A DNA stretch of 39,892 nt from an uncultured Acetobacteraceae bacterium (GTDB lineage Bacteria > Pseudomonadota > Alphaproteobacteria > Acetobacterales > Acetobacteraceae). The stretch spans positions 1 to 39,892 of the forward strand of contig CAIXDS010000308.1 of NCBI GenBank assembly GCA_903918195.1. Direction: 5' to 3'. The notes beneath the pieces were generated by a model. The model worked only from the letters and a program-made list of their open reading frames with translations, was not told where the DNA came from and made no database searches. The position numbers and the translations under genes were made by a program. Below, in pieces: positions 28,221-36,850 of the stretch (position 1 is the first letter of the stretch; every line of letters starts with the position of its first letter).

Positions 28221-30497
28221 ATGGACAAGACTGAAAGCGAGTCGGCTGGCCCGTCAGATGGGAACGTATTTCGGATCGCGCTGAGTATGTCGGGGGCGAT
28301 ATCGGCCGGTGCGTACACCGCCGGGGTGTTCGACTTCCTCGTGCAGGCGCTCGCCGAGTTGGAAGCGGCGCAGGACCGGGGAGATCCCGACGCGCCGACA
28401 ACGCATCGCGTCCGGATCGTGGCGATGACCGGCGCCTCCGCCGGTGGCGTCACGGCCGCGCTCGGCGCCGTCGCGCTGGGCTATGGCCTGAGATTCGAAG
28501 CCGATCCGCAGCCGGCGGAGCCGTGGGCTCGAAAGCCGACATCGGTGGCGACAAAGTCCTGGGGCAGCATCGATTCTGTGCTGCCCGGCCTGTACGACGC
28601 CTGGGTCATCAAGCCGCGGATGACCAGCGACAGCGGGCGACCGGGTGATCCCTGGCTGCTTTCGACCAGCGACATCGGCAGCGGAAAATTGGCCTCTCTG
28701 CTGAATTGCGACGCCCTCGACAAAATACGCCGGGACGCCCTGACGAATTCAATTGGATCGACGGCATCGCAACAAGGAAAGCAAAGCAGGCAAGACCCTG
28801 AGTACGCCTTTCTTGCGGACCCGCTGCATCTCTATATGACCGTCAGCAATCTCCCCGGAGTGCAGTACGAAATCAGGGGCGCGACATCTTCCGATGTCTA
28901 TCGCATGGTGAGCCACGGGGACCGGCTGCATTTCGTGGTCGCGGGGCTCGGCAAGGACACCACCGTGTCCAGCACCTGGGGCCGGGATGACACTGGAACG
29001 GCCCTGGCGGTTGCAGATTTGACGGCGCCCGGTGGGCCATCGGAGGGATGGCAACTGCTTGGTGACGGTGCGCTCGCGACCGCAGCCTTTCCCGGCGGAT
29101 TAACGGCGCGTGTTCTGCACGCGACGCGCGATGAGTACGGAACGAGTCCGCCTGGCAAGCCGCGTTTATTTCCGGCGCCCGAATTTTCCGGTACCCGCAT
29201 CGCGCCGGACTGGCCTGACACGGTCCCCAAATCGCCCGCCACGTTCGACTATGTTTCCGTCGATGGCGGCATGATCAACAATGATCCGTTTGAAATCGCG
29301 CGCTATTGCCTGCTGGAAGACTGGAAGGAATTCGGGGCGTTCAAACTGCGTGCACCCGGGGACGCCAACGCGAGAGCAGGAACCAGCCAGGAAGGCGGGC
29401 CAGCGTTCAACCTGCGTGCGCCCGGGGACGCGGACCGCGCGGTGATCATGATCGCACCTTTCCCGGAAGGGGCGAAGGCGGGTGACTTGCCCGATTCCGA
29501 CAAAGGATTGGTCCGCGTCGTCAAATCGCTGCTGCCGACATTGATCCAGCAGGCGCGCTTCAAGATCGGCGACCTGGCCGCCGCTGCCGACAAGAATTAC
29601 GCCAGCCGTTGGCTGATCGCACCGCGCCGCACAGCGCCGGCCGGCCCCGCTGCTCCACCGCGGGCCGAGGATAACGACCCGCCGTCGTCGGACAACATTG
29701 CCTGTGCCTTGCTCGGCGGCTTCGGCGGCTTTCTTGACCAGAGCTTCCGCGAGCATGATTTCCAGTTGGGGCGGCGCAACTGCCAGAAGTTCCTGGACGG
29801 CTGGACAGAAAGCAAGTTCACCTACGCCGATGCAAAGCAGGTGATCCCGCGCCTGGGGTCTGCCAAGCCGGACGTTGCATTCCCGGACTGGCCGCGCATG
29901 TCGCAGGACGATTTCGGCAAGCTGATGGACCGGATCGGGTGGCGCGCGGACGCGGTCGTGCCGGCACTGCTGCAGCAGGAAGTGGGCTCGGCCCTGTTGC
30001 GCTGGGGCGGCAGTGCCGCGTGGTCCGCCGATCTCAAGCCTAAGCTGCTGAAGGCCGTGCGCCTGCTGATCCTCCAGGACCTGTTTCGGCGGGATCAGAT
30101 CGAGGGCGGACTTTCGGGCAGCGAGTCCAACTGGGTTGGCACGGTTTCGGCGGCGGAATGCAAGCTGATCGCCCGCAAAGTGATCGCCGCCCTGGCGGAC
30201 CCGCAATTTGACCTGCGGACCGCGCATGGGATTTCCATCGGCACGAAAACCGAGGTGAACGACGTTCAGAACATCATCGACAAGGGGGTGAAGCTTCCCG
30301 ATGGGGATCTGTTCAAGGTTTGGGAGTCGTTTCGGACCGCCCCGAGCGGCCGGCCGGCGTACACCCTGTTCTGCCGCCGGCCGGGATGGGGCGCGCGGTC
30401 GTGGACGTCGGTGGCGGCGCCGATATTCGGTTCCGACTCCCGGCTTATGCCGGATGTGACGATCGATGATGGACCCGGGCAGGTGGCGTCGGCGTAA
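28221..30497 (+). CDS. Patatin-like phospholipase/esterase
   Basis: A 758-residue patatin-family protein. The N-terminal Gly-rich oxyanion loop is MSGAISAGAYTAGVFDFL, the nucleophile elbow is TGASAGG (Ser73), and the catalytic Asp is in VDGGMINNDP (Asp348), so the Ser-Asp dyad is intact. SFREHDFQLGRRNCQKFLDG near residue 510-530 is a segment I associate with long bacterial patatin proteins. There is no signal peptide, so it is probably cytoplasmic or peripheral. A 10-residue segment AFKLRAPGDA is repeated 22 residues later as AFNLRAPGDA, just after the Asp motif. It lies between phaC-like and phaB genes, suggesting a role in lipid or PHB-granule turnover (inference only). Start supported by GGAGG 6 nt upstream. 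Confidence 0.85.
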   Translation: MDKTESESAGPSDGNVFRIALSMSGAISAGAYTAGVFDFLVQALAELEAAQDRGDPDAPTTHRVRIVAMTGASAGGVTAALGAVALGYGLRFEADPQPAEPWARKPTSVATKSWGSIDSVLPGLYDAWVIKPRMTSDSGRPGDPWLLSTSDIGSGKLASLLNCDALDKIRRDALTNSIGSTASQQGKQSRQDPEYAFLADPLHLYMTVSNLPGVQYEIRGATSSDVYRMVSHGDRLHFVVAGLGKDTTVSSTWGRDDTGTALAVADLTAPGGPSEGWQLLGDGALATAAFPGGLTARVLHATRDEYGTSPPGKPRLFPAPEFSGTRIAPDWPDTVPKSPATFDYVSVDGGMINNDPFEIARYCLLEDWKEFGAFKLRAPGDANARAGTSQEGGPAFNLRAPGDADRAVIMIAPFPEGAKAGDLPDSDKGLVRVVKSLLPTLIQQARFKIGDLAAAADKNYASRWLIAPRRTAPAGPAAPPRAEDNDPPSSDNIACALLGGFGGFLDQSFREHDFQLGRRNCQKFLDGWTESKFTYADAKQVIPRLGSAKPDVAFPDWPRMSQDDFGKLMDRIGWRADAVVPALLQQEVGSALLRWGGSAAWSADLKPKLLKAVRLLILQDLFRRDQIEGGLSGSESNWVGTVSAAECKLIARKVIAALADPQFDLRTAHGISIGTKTEVNDVQNIIDKGVKLPDGDLFKVWESFRTAPSGRPAYTLFCRRPGWGARSWTSVAAPIFGSDSRLMPDVTIDDGPGQVASA
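29337..29432 (+). repeat. Internal duplication in the patatin gene
   Basis: A 30-nt segment at 29337-29366 recurs at 29403-29432 with three differences, encoding AFKLRAPGDA and AFNLRAPGDA (residues 373-382, 395-404). Period 66 nt, in frame. A recent partial tandem duplication close to the active site. Confidence 0.75.
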
Positions 30498-30665
30498 TCC
30501 ATCGGCATTCGGCCCTGGCCGGCGCCCCTCGCTGCAACGTGAAGTGAAGCGCCCTGTTCGGTGCCCGCGGCCGACCCGCCAGCCCTGCAAGCGGAGGCCG
30601 GCCGCCGGGCAGCCTGACGGTGGATCGGGCCATGGGGGCTTTGACCTGCGTCAACGACACCCGCG

Positions 30666-30709
30666 CGGCATTGATGCCTGTTGACGCTGGCGCGGCCCGG
30701 CATTGATGC
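30666..30709 (+). repeat. 12-bp direct repeat upstream of phaB
   Basis: CGGCATTGATGC occurs at 30666-30677 and again at 30698-30709, 32 bp apart (three helical turns), with TTGACG (30681-30686) between. It ends 35 bp before the phaB start. Candidate operator overlapping a promoter; the -10 is not clear. Confidence 0.5.
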
Positions 30710-30744
30710 TAGGTTGTGTCTAAGTTTCACTAGGGAGGTTTCGA

Positions 30745-31467
30745 ATGAGCAGGATTGCACTCGTCACCGGCGGCACGCGCGGCATTGGCGCGGAGATCAG
30801 CCGCGAGCTGAAGGCCGCCGGACGGACGGTGGTCGCCAACTATGCCAGCAACGACGCCGCCGCCGCGGCCTTCCGCGAGGAAACCGGCATCGCCGTCTAC
30901 AAATTCGATGTCAGCGACTTCCAGGCCTGCAAGGACGCGGTCGACCGTATCCATGCCGAAATCGGCAAGATCGAGATTCTGGTCAACAATGCCGGCATCA
31001 CCCGCGACTCCACGATGACGCGGATGACGCGCGACATGTGGGATGCGGTGGTCGATACCAATCTCGGCTCCTGTTTCAACCTGTGCAAGCTGGTGTTCGA
31101 CGACATGCGCGCCGCGAAGTTCGGCCGCATCGTCAATATCGGCTCGCTGAACGGCCAGGCCGGCCAGTACGGTCAGGTCAACTATGCCGCCGCCAAGTCC
31201 GGCATCCACGGCTTCACCAAGGCGCTGGCGCAGGAAGGGGCCAAGTTCGGCATCACCGTCAATGCGGTGGCACCGGGCTATGTGGATACCGAAATGGTGC
31301 GCGCGGTGCCCGAGGACGTGCTGCAGAAGATCATCGCCCGCATCCCGATGGGCCGGCTCGGCCATGCCGACGACATCGCCCGCGGGGTGGTGTTCCTGAC
31401 CGCCGACGAGGGCGATTTCATCACCGGCTCGACCCTGTCGATCAACGGCGGGCAACACATGTACTAA
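30745..31467 (+). CDS. phaB: Acetoacetyl-CoA reductase
   Basis: A 240-residue short-chain dehydrogenase reducing acetoacetyl-CoA to (R)-3-hydroxybutyryl-CoA with NADPH, the monomer-forming step of PHB synthesis. Cofactor motif GGTRGIG (9-15), NNAG (81-84), catalytic Ser134, Tyr147 and Lys151 (NYAAAKSG), and the family-specific SLNGQAGQYGQ. Length is exactly that of the family. A strong GGGAGG precedes the ATG. The gene has its own upstream repeat and a strong terminator downstream, so it looks like a single-gene unit within the PHB region. Confidence 0.95.
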   Translation: MSRIALVTGGTRGIGAEISRELKAAGRTVVANYASNDAAAAAFREETGIAVYKFDVSDFQACKDAVDRIHAEIGKIEILVNNAGITRDSTMTRMTRDMWDAVVDTNLGSCFNLCKLVFDDMRAAKFGRIVNIGSLNGQAGQYGQVNYAAAKSGIHGFTKALAQEGAKFGITVNAVAPGYVDTEMVRAVPEDVLQKIIARIPMGRLGHADDIARGVVFLTADEGDFITGSTLSINGGQHMY

Positions 31468-31488
31468 ACCCGGCCGCGCCGCGCCGGT

Positions 31489-31519
31489 GAAGGCCAGGGC
31501 GGCGCCCTGGCCTTCTTTT
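31489..31519 (+). terminator. Rho-independent terminator after phaB
   Basis: GAAGGCCAGGGC and GCCCTGGCCTTC form a perfect 12-bp stem with a GGC loop, followed by TTTT (31516-31519). A textbook intrinsic terminator. Confidence 0.9.
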
Positions 31520-31591
31520 CCCCGATTGCCCTGGGCCGCCTTGCCCGCGACCGGACCTGCGCTCACATTTTGGGGCGAGGGGGAAGTCACC

Positions 31592-33022
31592 ATGATCACC
31601 CAGTTGCCGCCCCGACAAGATGTGCTCGCCCGCCGCGACGCCATCGTGGCCGGGCTGCGGCGTTTGCTGCCGCCGGACGGGGTCATCGCCGAAAAGCTGT
31701 TGCTGAAGCCGTATGAGACCGACGGGCTGACCGCCTATCGGCAGGTGCCGCTCGCCGTCGTGCTGCCCGAGACCACCGCGCAGGTAGCCGCCATCATGGC
31801 GTTCCTGCATCGCGAGGGCGTGCGGGTGGTGCCGCGCGGCGCCGGCACCTCGCTGTCGGGCGGGGCGCTGCCGATGCAGGATGCGGTGGTGCTCGGGCTG
31901 ATGCGCATGAACCGCATTCTGGAGATCGACACCGCCGACCGGCTGGCGGTGGTGCAGGCGGGGGTGACCAATATCGGCATCACCCAGGCGGTGCAGGCGG
32001 AGGGGTTCTTTTACGCCCCCGATCCGTCCAGCCAGCTCGCCTGCATGATTGGCGGCAACGTCAACATGAATGCCGGCGGCGCCCACTGCCTGCGCTACGG
32101 CGTGACCGCCAACAATCTGCTTGGGCTGAAGATCGTGACCGTGGACGGCCAGGTGATCGAATTGGGCGGCGCCCACCTGGACGCCGCCGGCTATGACTGG
32201 CTCGGGCTGCTTACCGGCAGCGAGGGGCAGTTGGCCATCGTGACGGAAGTGACGGTGCGCATCCTGCGCTCGCCGGAGGGTGCGCGCGCCATGCTGGCCG
32301 CCTTCCGTGCCAACGAGGTGGCCGGCGCCTGCGTCGCCTCCATCATCGCCTCCGGCATCATTCCGGTGGCGCTGGAGTTCATGGACCGCCCGGCCATCCA
32401 TGCCTGCGAGGCCTTCGCCCATGCCGGCTATCCGCTCGATGCCGAGGCGATGCTGATCATCGAGGTCGAGGGCAGCCCGGCCGAGCAGGACGAGCTGCTC
32501 GGGCGGCTGCGGGACATCTGCGCCCGGCACGACCCGATCAGCGTGAAGGTTTCATCCTCCGTCGCGGAAAGTGCGGCCATCTGGAAGGGGCGCAAAGGCG
32601 CCTTCGGGGCGGTCGGGCGGATCAGCCCGGATTATCTGTGCATGGACGGTGTTATCCCCACCAGCCGGCTGGCCGAGGTGCTGCGCCGCATCGGCGAGAT
32701 GAGCGCCGAGCGCGGCCTGCAGGTGGCCAACATCTTCCATGCCGGTGATGGCAACCTGCACCCGCTGATCATGTTCGACGCCAACGACCCCGACAGTTTC
32801 GCCCGCGCCGAGCGGTTCGGCGCTGATGTCCTGACGCTGTGCGTCGAAGTCGGCGGCTGCCTGACCGGCGAGCATGGGGTGGGGGTGGAGAAGCGCGACC
32901 TGATGGGCGTGCAGTTCACCGCGACCGAACTCGACCAGCAGCGCCGGATCAAATCCGCATTCGATCCCGGCTGGCTGCTCAACCCGTCGAAAGTCTTCCC
33001 GCTGCAGCCGGCGCCGGCATGA
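31592..33022 (+). CDS. glcD: Glycolate oxidase subunit GlcD (FAD-linked)
   Basis: A 476-residue FAD-dependent oxidase subunit that oxidises glycolate to glyoxylate. The PCMH-type FAD domain is clear (VVPRGAGTSLSGGALPMQDA; DPSSQLACMIGGNVNMNAGG; LLTGSEGQLAIVTEVTVRIL), and the C-terminal domain has NIFHAGDGNLHPLI and GGCLTGEHGVGVEKRD. The ATG at 31592, with GAGGGGGA upstream, gives the normal start; an open frame reaching back to 31487 would cross the phaB terminator. Its stop overlaps the glcE start (ATGA). First gene of glcDEF. Confidence 0.95.
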   Translation: MITQLPPRQDVLARRDAIVAGLRRLLPPDGVIAEKLLLKPYETDGLTAYRQVPLAVVLPETTAQVAAIMAFLHREGVRVVPRGAGTSLSGGALPMQDAVVLGLMRMNRILEIDTADRLAVVQAGVTNIGITQAVQAEGFFYAPDPSSQLACMIGGNVNMNAGGAHCLRYGVTANNLLGLKIVTVDGQVIELGGAHLDAAGYDWLGLLTGSEGQLAIVTEVTVRILRSPEGARAMLAAFRANEVAGACVASIIASGIIPVALEFMDRPAIHACEAFAHAGYPLDAEAMLIIEVEGSPAEQDELLGRLRDICARHDPISVKVSSSVAESAAIWKGRKGAFGAVGRISPDYLCMDGVIPTSRLAEVLRRIGEMSAERGLQVANIFHAGDGNLHPLIMFDANDPDSFARAERFGADVLTLCVEVGGCLTGEHGVGVEKRDLMGVQFTATELDQQRRIKSAFDPGWLLNPSKVFPLQPAPA

Positions 33023-34233
33023 GCGCCCGGCTATTGGCCGACGCGCTGGCGCCCGCCGACGAGGCGGGGGTGGCGGCGTCGGTGCGCGCGGCGTTCGAGG
33101 CCGGCGAACCGCTGCTGGTGCAGGGCAACGGCTCCAAGCGCGCCATGCTGCGGCCGGTGCAGGCGGCCCGCGCGCTGTCGGCCGGTGCGCTCTCCGGCAT
33201 CACGCTGTATTCGCCGCAGGAACTGGTGCTGTCGGCGCGGGCGGGCACCATGGTCGCCGACCTGAATGCGGCGGTGGCGGCACAGGGACAGCAGATTACC
33301 GCGGAAATTCCCGACTTCTCCGCCCTGCTCGGCAGCACGGCGGCGCCGACCCTGGGCGGCGCGGTGGCGGCCAACCTGTCCGGCCCGCGCCGCGTCGCCT
33401 GGGGGGCCATGCGCGACCACGTACTGGGCGTGCGCGCGGTCAACGGCACTGGCGACATCATCCGCTCCGGCGGGCGGGTGCTGAAGAACGTCACCGGTCT
33501 CGATCTGTGCAAGCTGCTGACCGGCAGCCACGGCACGCTGGCGGTGCTCACCGAAGTCACCCTGAAGGTGCTGCCGGTGCCGGAACGGCGGGCGACGCTC
33601 GTCCTGCGCGGGCTTGATCCGGTCCAGGGCGTGGCAGCGCTGGCGGCGGCGCTCGGTTCGCCCTACGGCGTTTCCGCCGCTGCCTACCTGCCGGCTTCCG
33701 TTTCCCACCGCGTGCCGGGGCTTAATGGCGCTGCCGCCCTCGTCCGACTCGAAGACTTCGCTTCCTTCGTTGCCTATCGGAGTGAGCGGCTGCGCGCCGA
33801 CCTCTCGGCGTTCGGGCAGGTGGAGGTGCTGGACGATGCGGCCACGCTGGCGGCCTGGGCGGCGGTGCGCGACGCCGCACCGCTGGTGGACGAGCCGGGG
33901 GCGATCTGGCGTGTCTCGGTCCGCCCCTCGGCCGGGCCGCGAATCGCCGCGGTGCTGGAGCGGATGTTCGACGCGCGCTGGTTCCTGGACTGGGGCGGCG
34001 GCCTGGTGTGGATCGCCGGCCCCGCCACCGCGGCAGCGCATGACGCGGTCTGCGCGGCGGCGCGCGAGGCCGGCGGCACCTGGACGCTGCTGCGCGCGCC
34101 GGAGGCGCTGCGGGCGGCGGTGGCGGTGATCCCGCCCGAACCGGCGCCGCTGGCGGCGATCGCCCGCCGGGTCAAGGCGGCGTTCGACCCCAAAGGCATC
34201 CTCAACCCGGGCCGCCTGCGGGCCGGCGAGTGA
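33019..34233 (+). CDS. glcE: Glycolate oxidase subunit GlcE (FAD-binding)
   Basis: A 404-residue second flavoprotein subunit of glycolate oxidase. GNGSKRAM (36-43), ELVLSARAGTMVADLNAAVA, GGAVAANLSGPRRVAWGAMRDHVLG and GRVLKNVTGLDLCKLLTGSHGT are characteristic of GlcE. The ATG at 33019 overlaps the glcD stop by 4 nt; the upstream open frame only re-reads glcD. GlcE and GlcD together transfer electrons to the iron-sulphur subunit GlcF, 30 nt downstream. No GlcC regulator lies in the window. Confidence 0.95.
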   Translation: MSARLLADALAPADEAGVAASVRAAFEAGEPLLVQGNGSKRAMLRPVQAARALSAGALSGITLYSPQELVLSARAGTMVADLNAAVAAQGQQITAEIPDFSALLGSTAAPTLGGAVAANLSGPRRVAWGAMRDHVLGVRAVNGTGDIIRSGGRVLKNVTGLDLCKLLTGSHGTLAVLTEVTLKVLPVPERRATLVLRGLDPVQGVAALAAALGSPYGVSAAAYLPASVSHRVPGLNGAAALVRLEDFASFVAYRSERLRADLSAFGQVEVLDDAATLAAWAAVRDAAPLVDEPGAIWRVSVRPSAGPRIAAVLERMFDARWFLDWGGGLVWIAGPATAAAHDAVCAAAREAGGTWTLLRAPEALRAAVAVIPPEPAPLAAIARRVKAAFDPKGILNPGRLRAGE

Positions 34234-34263
34234 CCGTGCCGATCCACGCCGCGGACCGTTAGC

Positions 34264-35568
34264 ATGCAAACCAGCTTCACTGCCGCGCAGCTGCGCGACC
34301 CGGCGATTGCCGCCTCGAACCAGGTGCTACGCACCTGCGTGCATTGCGGCTTCTGCACCGCAACCTGCCCGACCTTCGTGCTGCTCGGCGATGAACTCGA
34401 CAGTCCGCGCGGGCGCATCTACCTCATCAAGGACATGCTGGAAGCCGGCCGCCCCGCGACTGCCGAGGTGGTGCTGCATGTCGATCGCTGCCTGTCCTGC
34501 CTGTCCTGCATGACGACCTGCCCCTCCGGCGTGCACTACATGCATCTGGTCGATCACGCCCGGACCTATGTCGCGCAAACTTATCGCCGGCCCTGGCACG
34601 AGCGCGGGCTTCGCGCGCTGCTGGCTGGTGTGCTGCCCTATCCCGGGCGGTTCCGCCGCGTACTGGCCGCGGCGCGGCTGGCGCGGCCCTTCGCCCGATT
34701 GCTGCCGCGCGGGGGAACATTGTTTGGGCGGATGCGGGCCATGCTGGCGATGGCGCCGGCGTCGCTGCCGCCAGCCGGCGTGCTGGACGGCGTGGGCGTG
34801 CACCGCGCCGAGGGCGCCCGTCGCTTCCGGGTGGCGCTGCTGGCCGGCTGCGCCCAGCGCGTGCTGGACCCGGCGATCAACGACGCCACCATCCATCTGC
34901 TGACCCGCATGGGCGGCGAGGTGGTGGTGGCCGCGGGCGCCGGCTGTTGCGGTGCGCTGACCCACCACATGGGCCGGCACGCCCAGGCGATGGCCTCCGC
35001 CCGCGCCAATATTTTCGCCTGGAGCGATGAGATCGACGGCGCGGGCCTGGATGGCATTGTGATGAACGCCTCGGGCTGCGGAACGATGGTGAAAGATTAC
35101 GGCTTCATGTTCCGCGACGAGCCGGAGGCCGCGGCGGCGGCGCGGGTGGCCGCGCTGGCGATGGATGTTTCCGAAGCACTGGAAAAATTCGGCTATGTGC
35201 CGGCGCGACCGGCGCCAGGACTGACCGTTGCTTACCACAGCGCCTGCAGCCTGCAGCACGGCCAGAAAGTGACCGATACGCCCAAGGTGCTGCTGCGCAA
35301 GGCCGGGTTCCGGGTGGTGGAGCCGGCGGAGGGGCATCTGTGCTGCGGCTCGGCCGGCACCTACAACCTGATGCAGCCGGACATCGCCGCCCGGCTGCGC
35401 GAGCGCAAGCTGGAGAATCTGCGCGCCACCCGGCCGGATCTGGTGGCCACCGGCAATATCGGCTGCATGACCCAACTCGCCGGCGGCGGGCTGCCGGTGG
35501 TGCATACGGTGGAATTGCTGGACTGGATGGCCGGCGGGCCGGAACCGGCTGGCCTGTGCAGGGCCTGA
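34264..35568 (+). CDS. glcF: Glycolate oxidase iron-sulphur subunit GlcF
   Basis: A 434-residue protein with two N-terminal 4Fe-4S motifs (Cys25-Cys28-Cys31-Cys35 and Cys76-Cys79-Cys82-Cys86) and two CCG domains (GAGCCGALTHH; HLCCGSAGTYN) that bind further cofactor and mediate quinone-directed electron transfer. This completes glcDEF. The ribosome-binding site is weak; close spacing to glcE suggests coupled expression. Confidence 0.95.
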   Translation: MQTSFTAAQLRDPAIAASNQVLRTCVHCGFCTATCPTFVLLGDELDSPRGRIYLIKDMLEAGRPATAEVVLHVDRCLSCLSCMTTCPSGVHYMHLVDHARTYVAQTYRRPWHERGLRALLAGVLPYPGRFRRVLAAARLARPFARLLPRGGTLFGRMRAMLAMAPASLPPAGVLDGVGVHRAEGARRFRVALLAGCAQRVLDPAINDATIHLLTRMGGEVVVAAGAGCCGALTHHMGRHAQAMASARANIFAWSDEIDGAGLDGIVMNASGCGTMVKDYGFMFRDEPEAAAAARVAALAMDVSEALEKFGYVPARPAPGLTVAYHSACSLQHGQKVTDTPKVLLRKAGFRVVEPAEGHLCCGSAGTYNLMQPDIAARLRERKLENLRATRPDLVATGNIGCMTQLAGGGLPVVHTVELLDWMAGGPEPAGLCRA

Positions 35569-35604
35569 CTTGCGGCCGGGCCGGCGAGCGACCACCCTTT
35601 CCTC

Positions 35605-36156
35605 ATGCGTCTGTTTCTTCTGTTCCTTCTGCTCGCGTCCGGACCCGCGCTTGCCCAGCAAGGTCCGGCCCCGCGCCGCGCCGAACTCGACCAGCTTTTC
35701 GCCGCGCTGAAGGCGGCGCCGAGCGAGGCGGCGGCGGCGGCGCTGGAGGCGAAGATTCGCCAGGTCTGGCAGCAGGCCGGCTCCCCTGCCGTGGTGTTGC
35801 TGCTGAACGAGGGGGCGCGTGACCTGGAGGACGGCGACACCGATGGGGCGCTGGACGCGCTGGATGATGCGCTCGTGCTGGCGCCCGATTACGCCGAAGC
35901 CTGGCTGCGCCGCGCCCTGACGAAATTCCATGCCGGTAACTATGCCGGTGCCATCCGCGACATTCAGGCAACGCTGCAGCGCGAGCCGCGAAATTTCGTT
36001 GCCCTGCAGACCCTCTCGCACGTCGCCGAGGCGCAGGGGGACTGGAAGGGCGCGCTGGCCGCGTGGCAGAAGGTGCTGGAACTTGACCCCCGCACGCCGG
36101 ATGGGCAGGAGCGACTGCGGATGCTGCGGCGCAAGGCCCTCGGGGAATCGACCTGA
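35605..36156 (+). CDS. Exported TPR-repeat protein
   Basis: A 183-residue protein with a signal peptide (MRLFLLFLLLASGPALAQ, cleavage after about 18) and three tetratricopeptide repeats (about 68-170; AEAWLRRALTKFHAGNYAGA and VALQTLSHVAEAQGDWKGAL are clear repeat cores). TPRs bind other proteins; no partner can be named. It follows glcF by 36 nt in the same direction, but no functional link to glycolate oxidation is evident. The family occurs widely in Alphaproteobacteria as small periplasmic TPR proteins. Confidence 0.88.
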   Translation: MRLFLLFLLLASGPALAQQGPAPRRAELDQLFAALKAAPSEAAAAALEAKIRQVWQQAGSPAVVLLLNEGARDLEDGDTDGALDALDDALVLAPDYAEAWLRRALTKFHAGNYAGAIRDIQATLQREPRNFVALQTLSHVAEAQGDWKGALAAWQKVLELDPRTPDGQERLRMLRRKALGEST

Positions 36157-36287
36157 CCACGATCGTGCGGGGGCGCCCCGAGGGAAAACACACCGCATCA
36201 TATCTGCCCGGAAGTTGCCACAGAGTGGTCGTTGACTCCGCTGCACCGGGCGGGGTCTTCCCGCCCGAACCCCGAAGGACACCTGCC

Positions 36288-36641
36288 ATGCGTATCCGCA
36301 CCGTCCTGCTCGCAGTCCCCGCGGCTGCCACCCTGCTGATGGCGCCGGCCGCGCATGCCGACTGGCGCGGCCAAGGCTATGGTCCGCACTATGGGTATCC
36401 CCACCGTGGCGGTGTTGGCGTCGCGCCGGTGATCGCCGGGGCGTTGGTCGGGCTGGGCGTCGGTGCGGTGGTTGCCGGTGTGCTGGCGCCGCCCGTGGTT
36501 GTCGCCCCACCGCCGGTGGTCTATGCGCCGCCGCCGCAGGTGGTTTACGCGCAACCGCAGGTGGTTTATGCGCCGCCGGTGATGTATGCGCCGCCACCGC
36601 GGGTGGTCTATGCGCCGGCGCCGGCCTATTACGGCTGGTAA
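36288..36641 (+). CDS. Small secreted Tyr/Pro-repeat protein
   Basis: A 117-residue protein: signal peptide (MRIRTVLLAVPAAATLLMAP, cleavage near AHA-DW), a Gly/Tyr/His-rich segment, a hydrophobic glycine-zipper-like stretch (VIAGALVGLGVGAVVAGVLA, about 45-64), then five irregular copies of VVYAPPP/VVYAQPQ to the C-terminus. It resembles small surface or outer-membrane-associated proteins of Rhodospirillales; function unknown. The ATG at 36288 is chosen for its signal peptide and AAGGA upstream. The following 209 nt to paaK have no gene. Confidence 0.85.
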   Translation: MRIRTVLLAVPAAATLLMAPAAHADWRGQGYGPHYGYPHRGGVGVAPVIAGALVGLGVGAVVAGVLAPPVVVAPPPVVYAPPPQVVYAQPQVVYAPPVMYAPPPRVVYAPAPAYYGW

Positions 36642-36850
36642 GACACAAACAGGCTGGAGAGTGCGGCAGCCGGCGCGTTGCCCCGGCCCGGTGGGGCCGG
36701 GCACGCGTATTGGCCGCCGGGATGTTCCTGTTGCATGGCTCGACCGATTGGCGCCGGAGGCCGCGCGGAGTAGGACGTTGCAGTCCGGTTACCGGAGGCC
36801 TGCCGATCCGGGCGAGACGGTCGTCGGCGGATGCAACACGAGGACGAAAA

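Noticed and set aside
34327-36648. 773-residue open frame opposite glcF and downstream genes
   Set aside because: Antisense shadow crossing several real genes; low-complexity Pro/His/Arg content.
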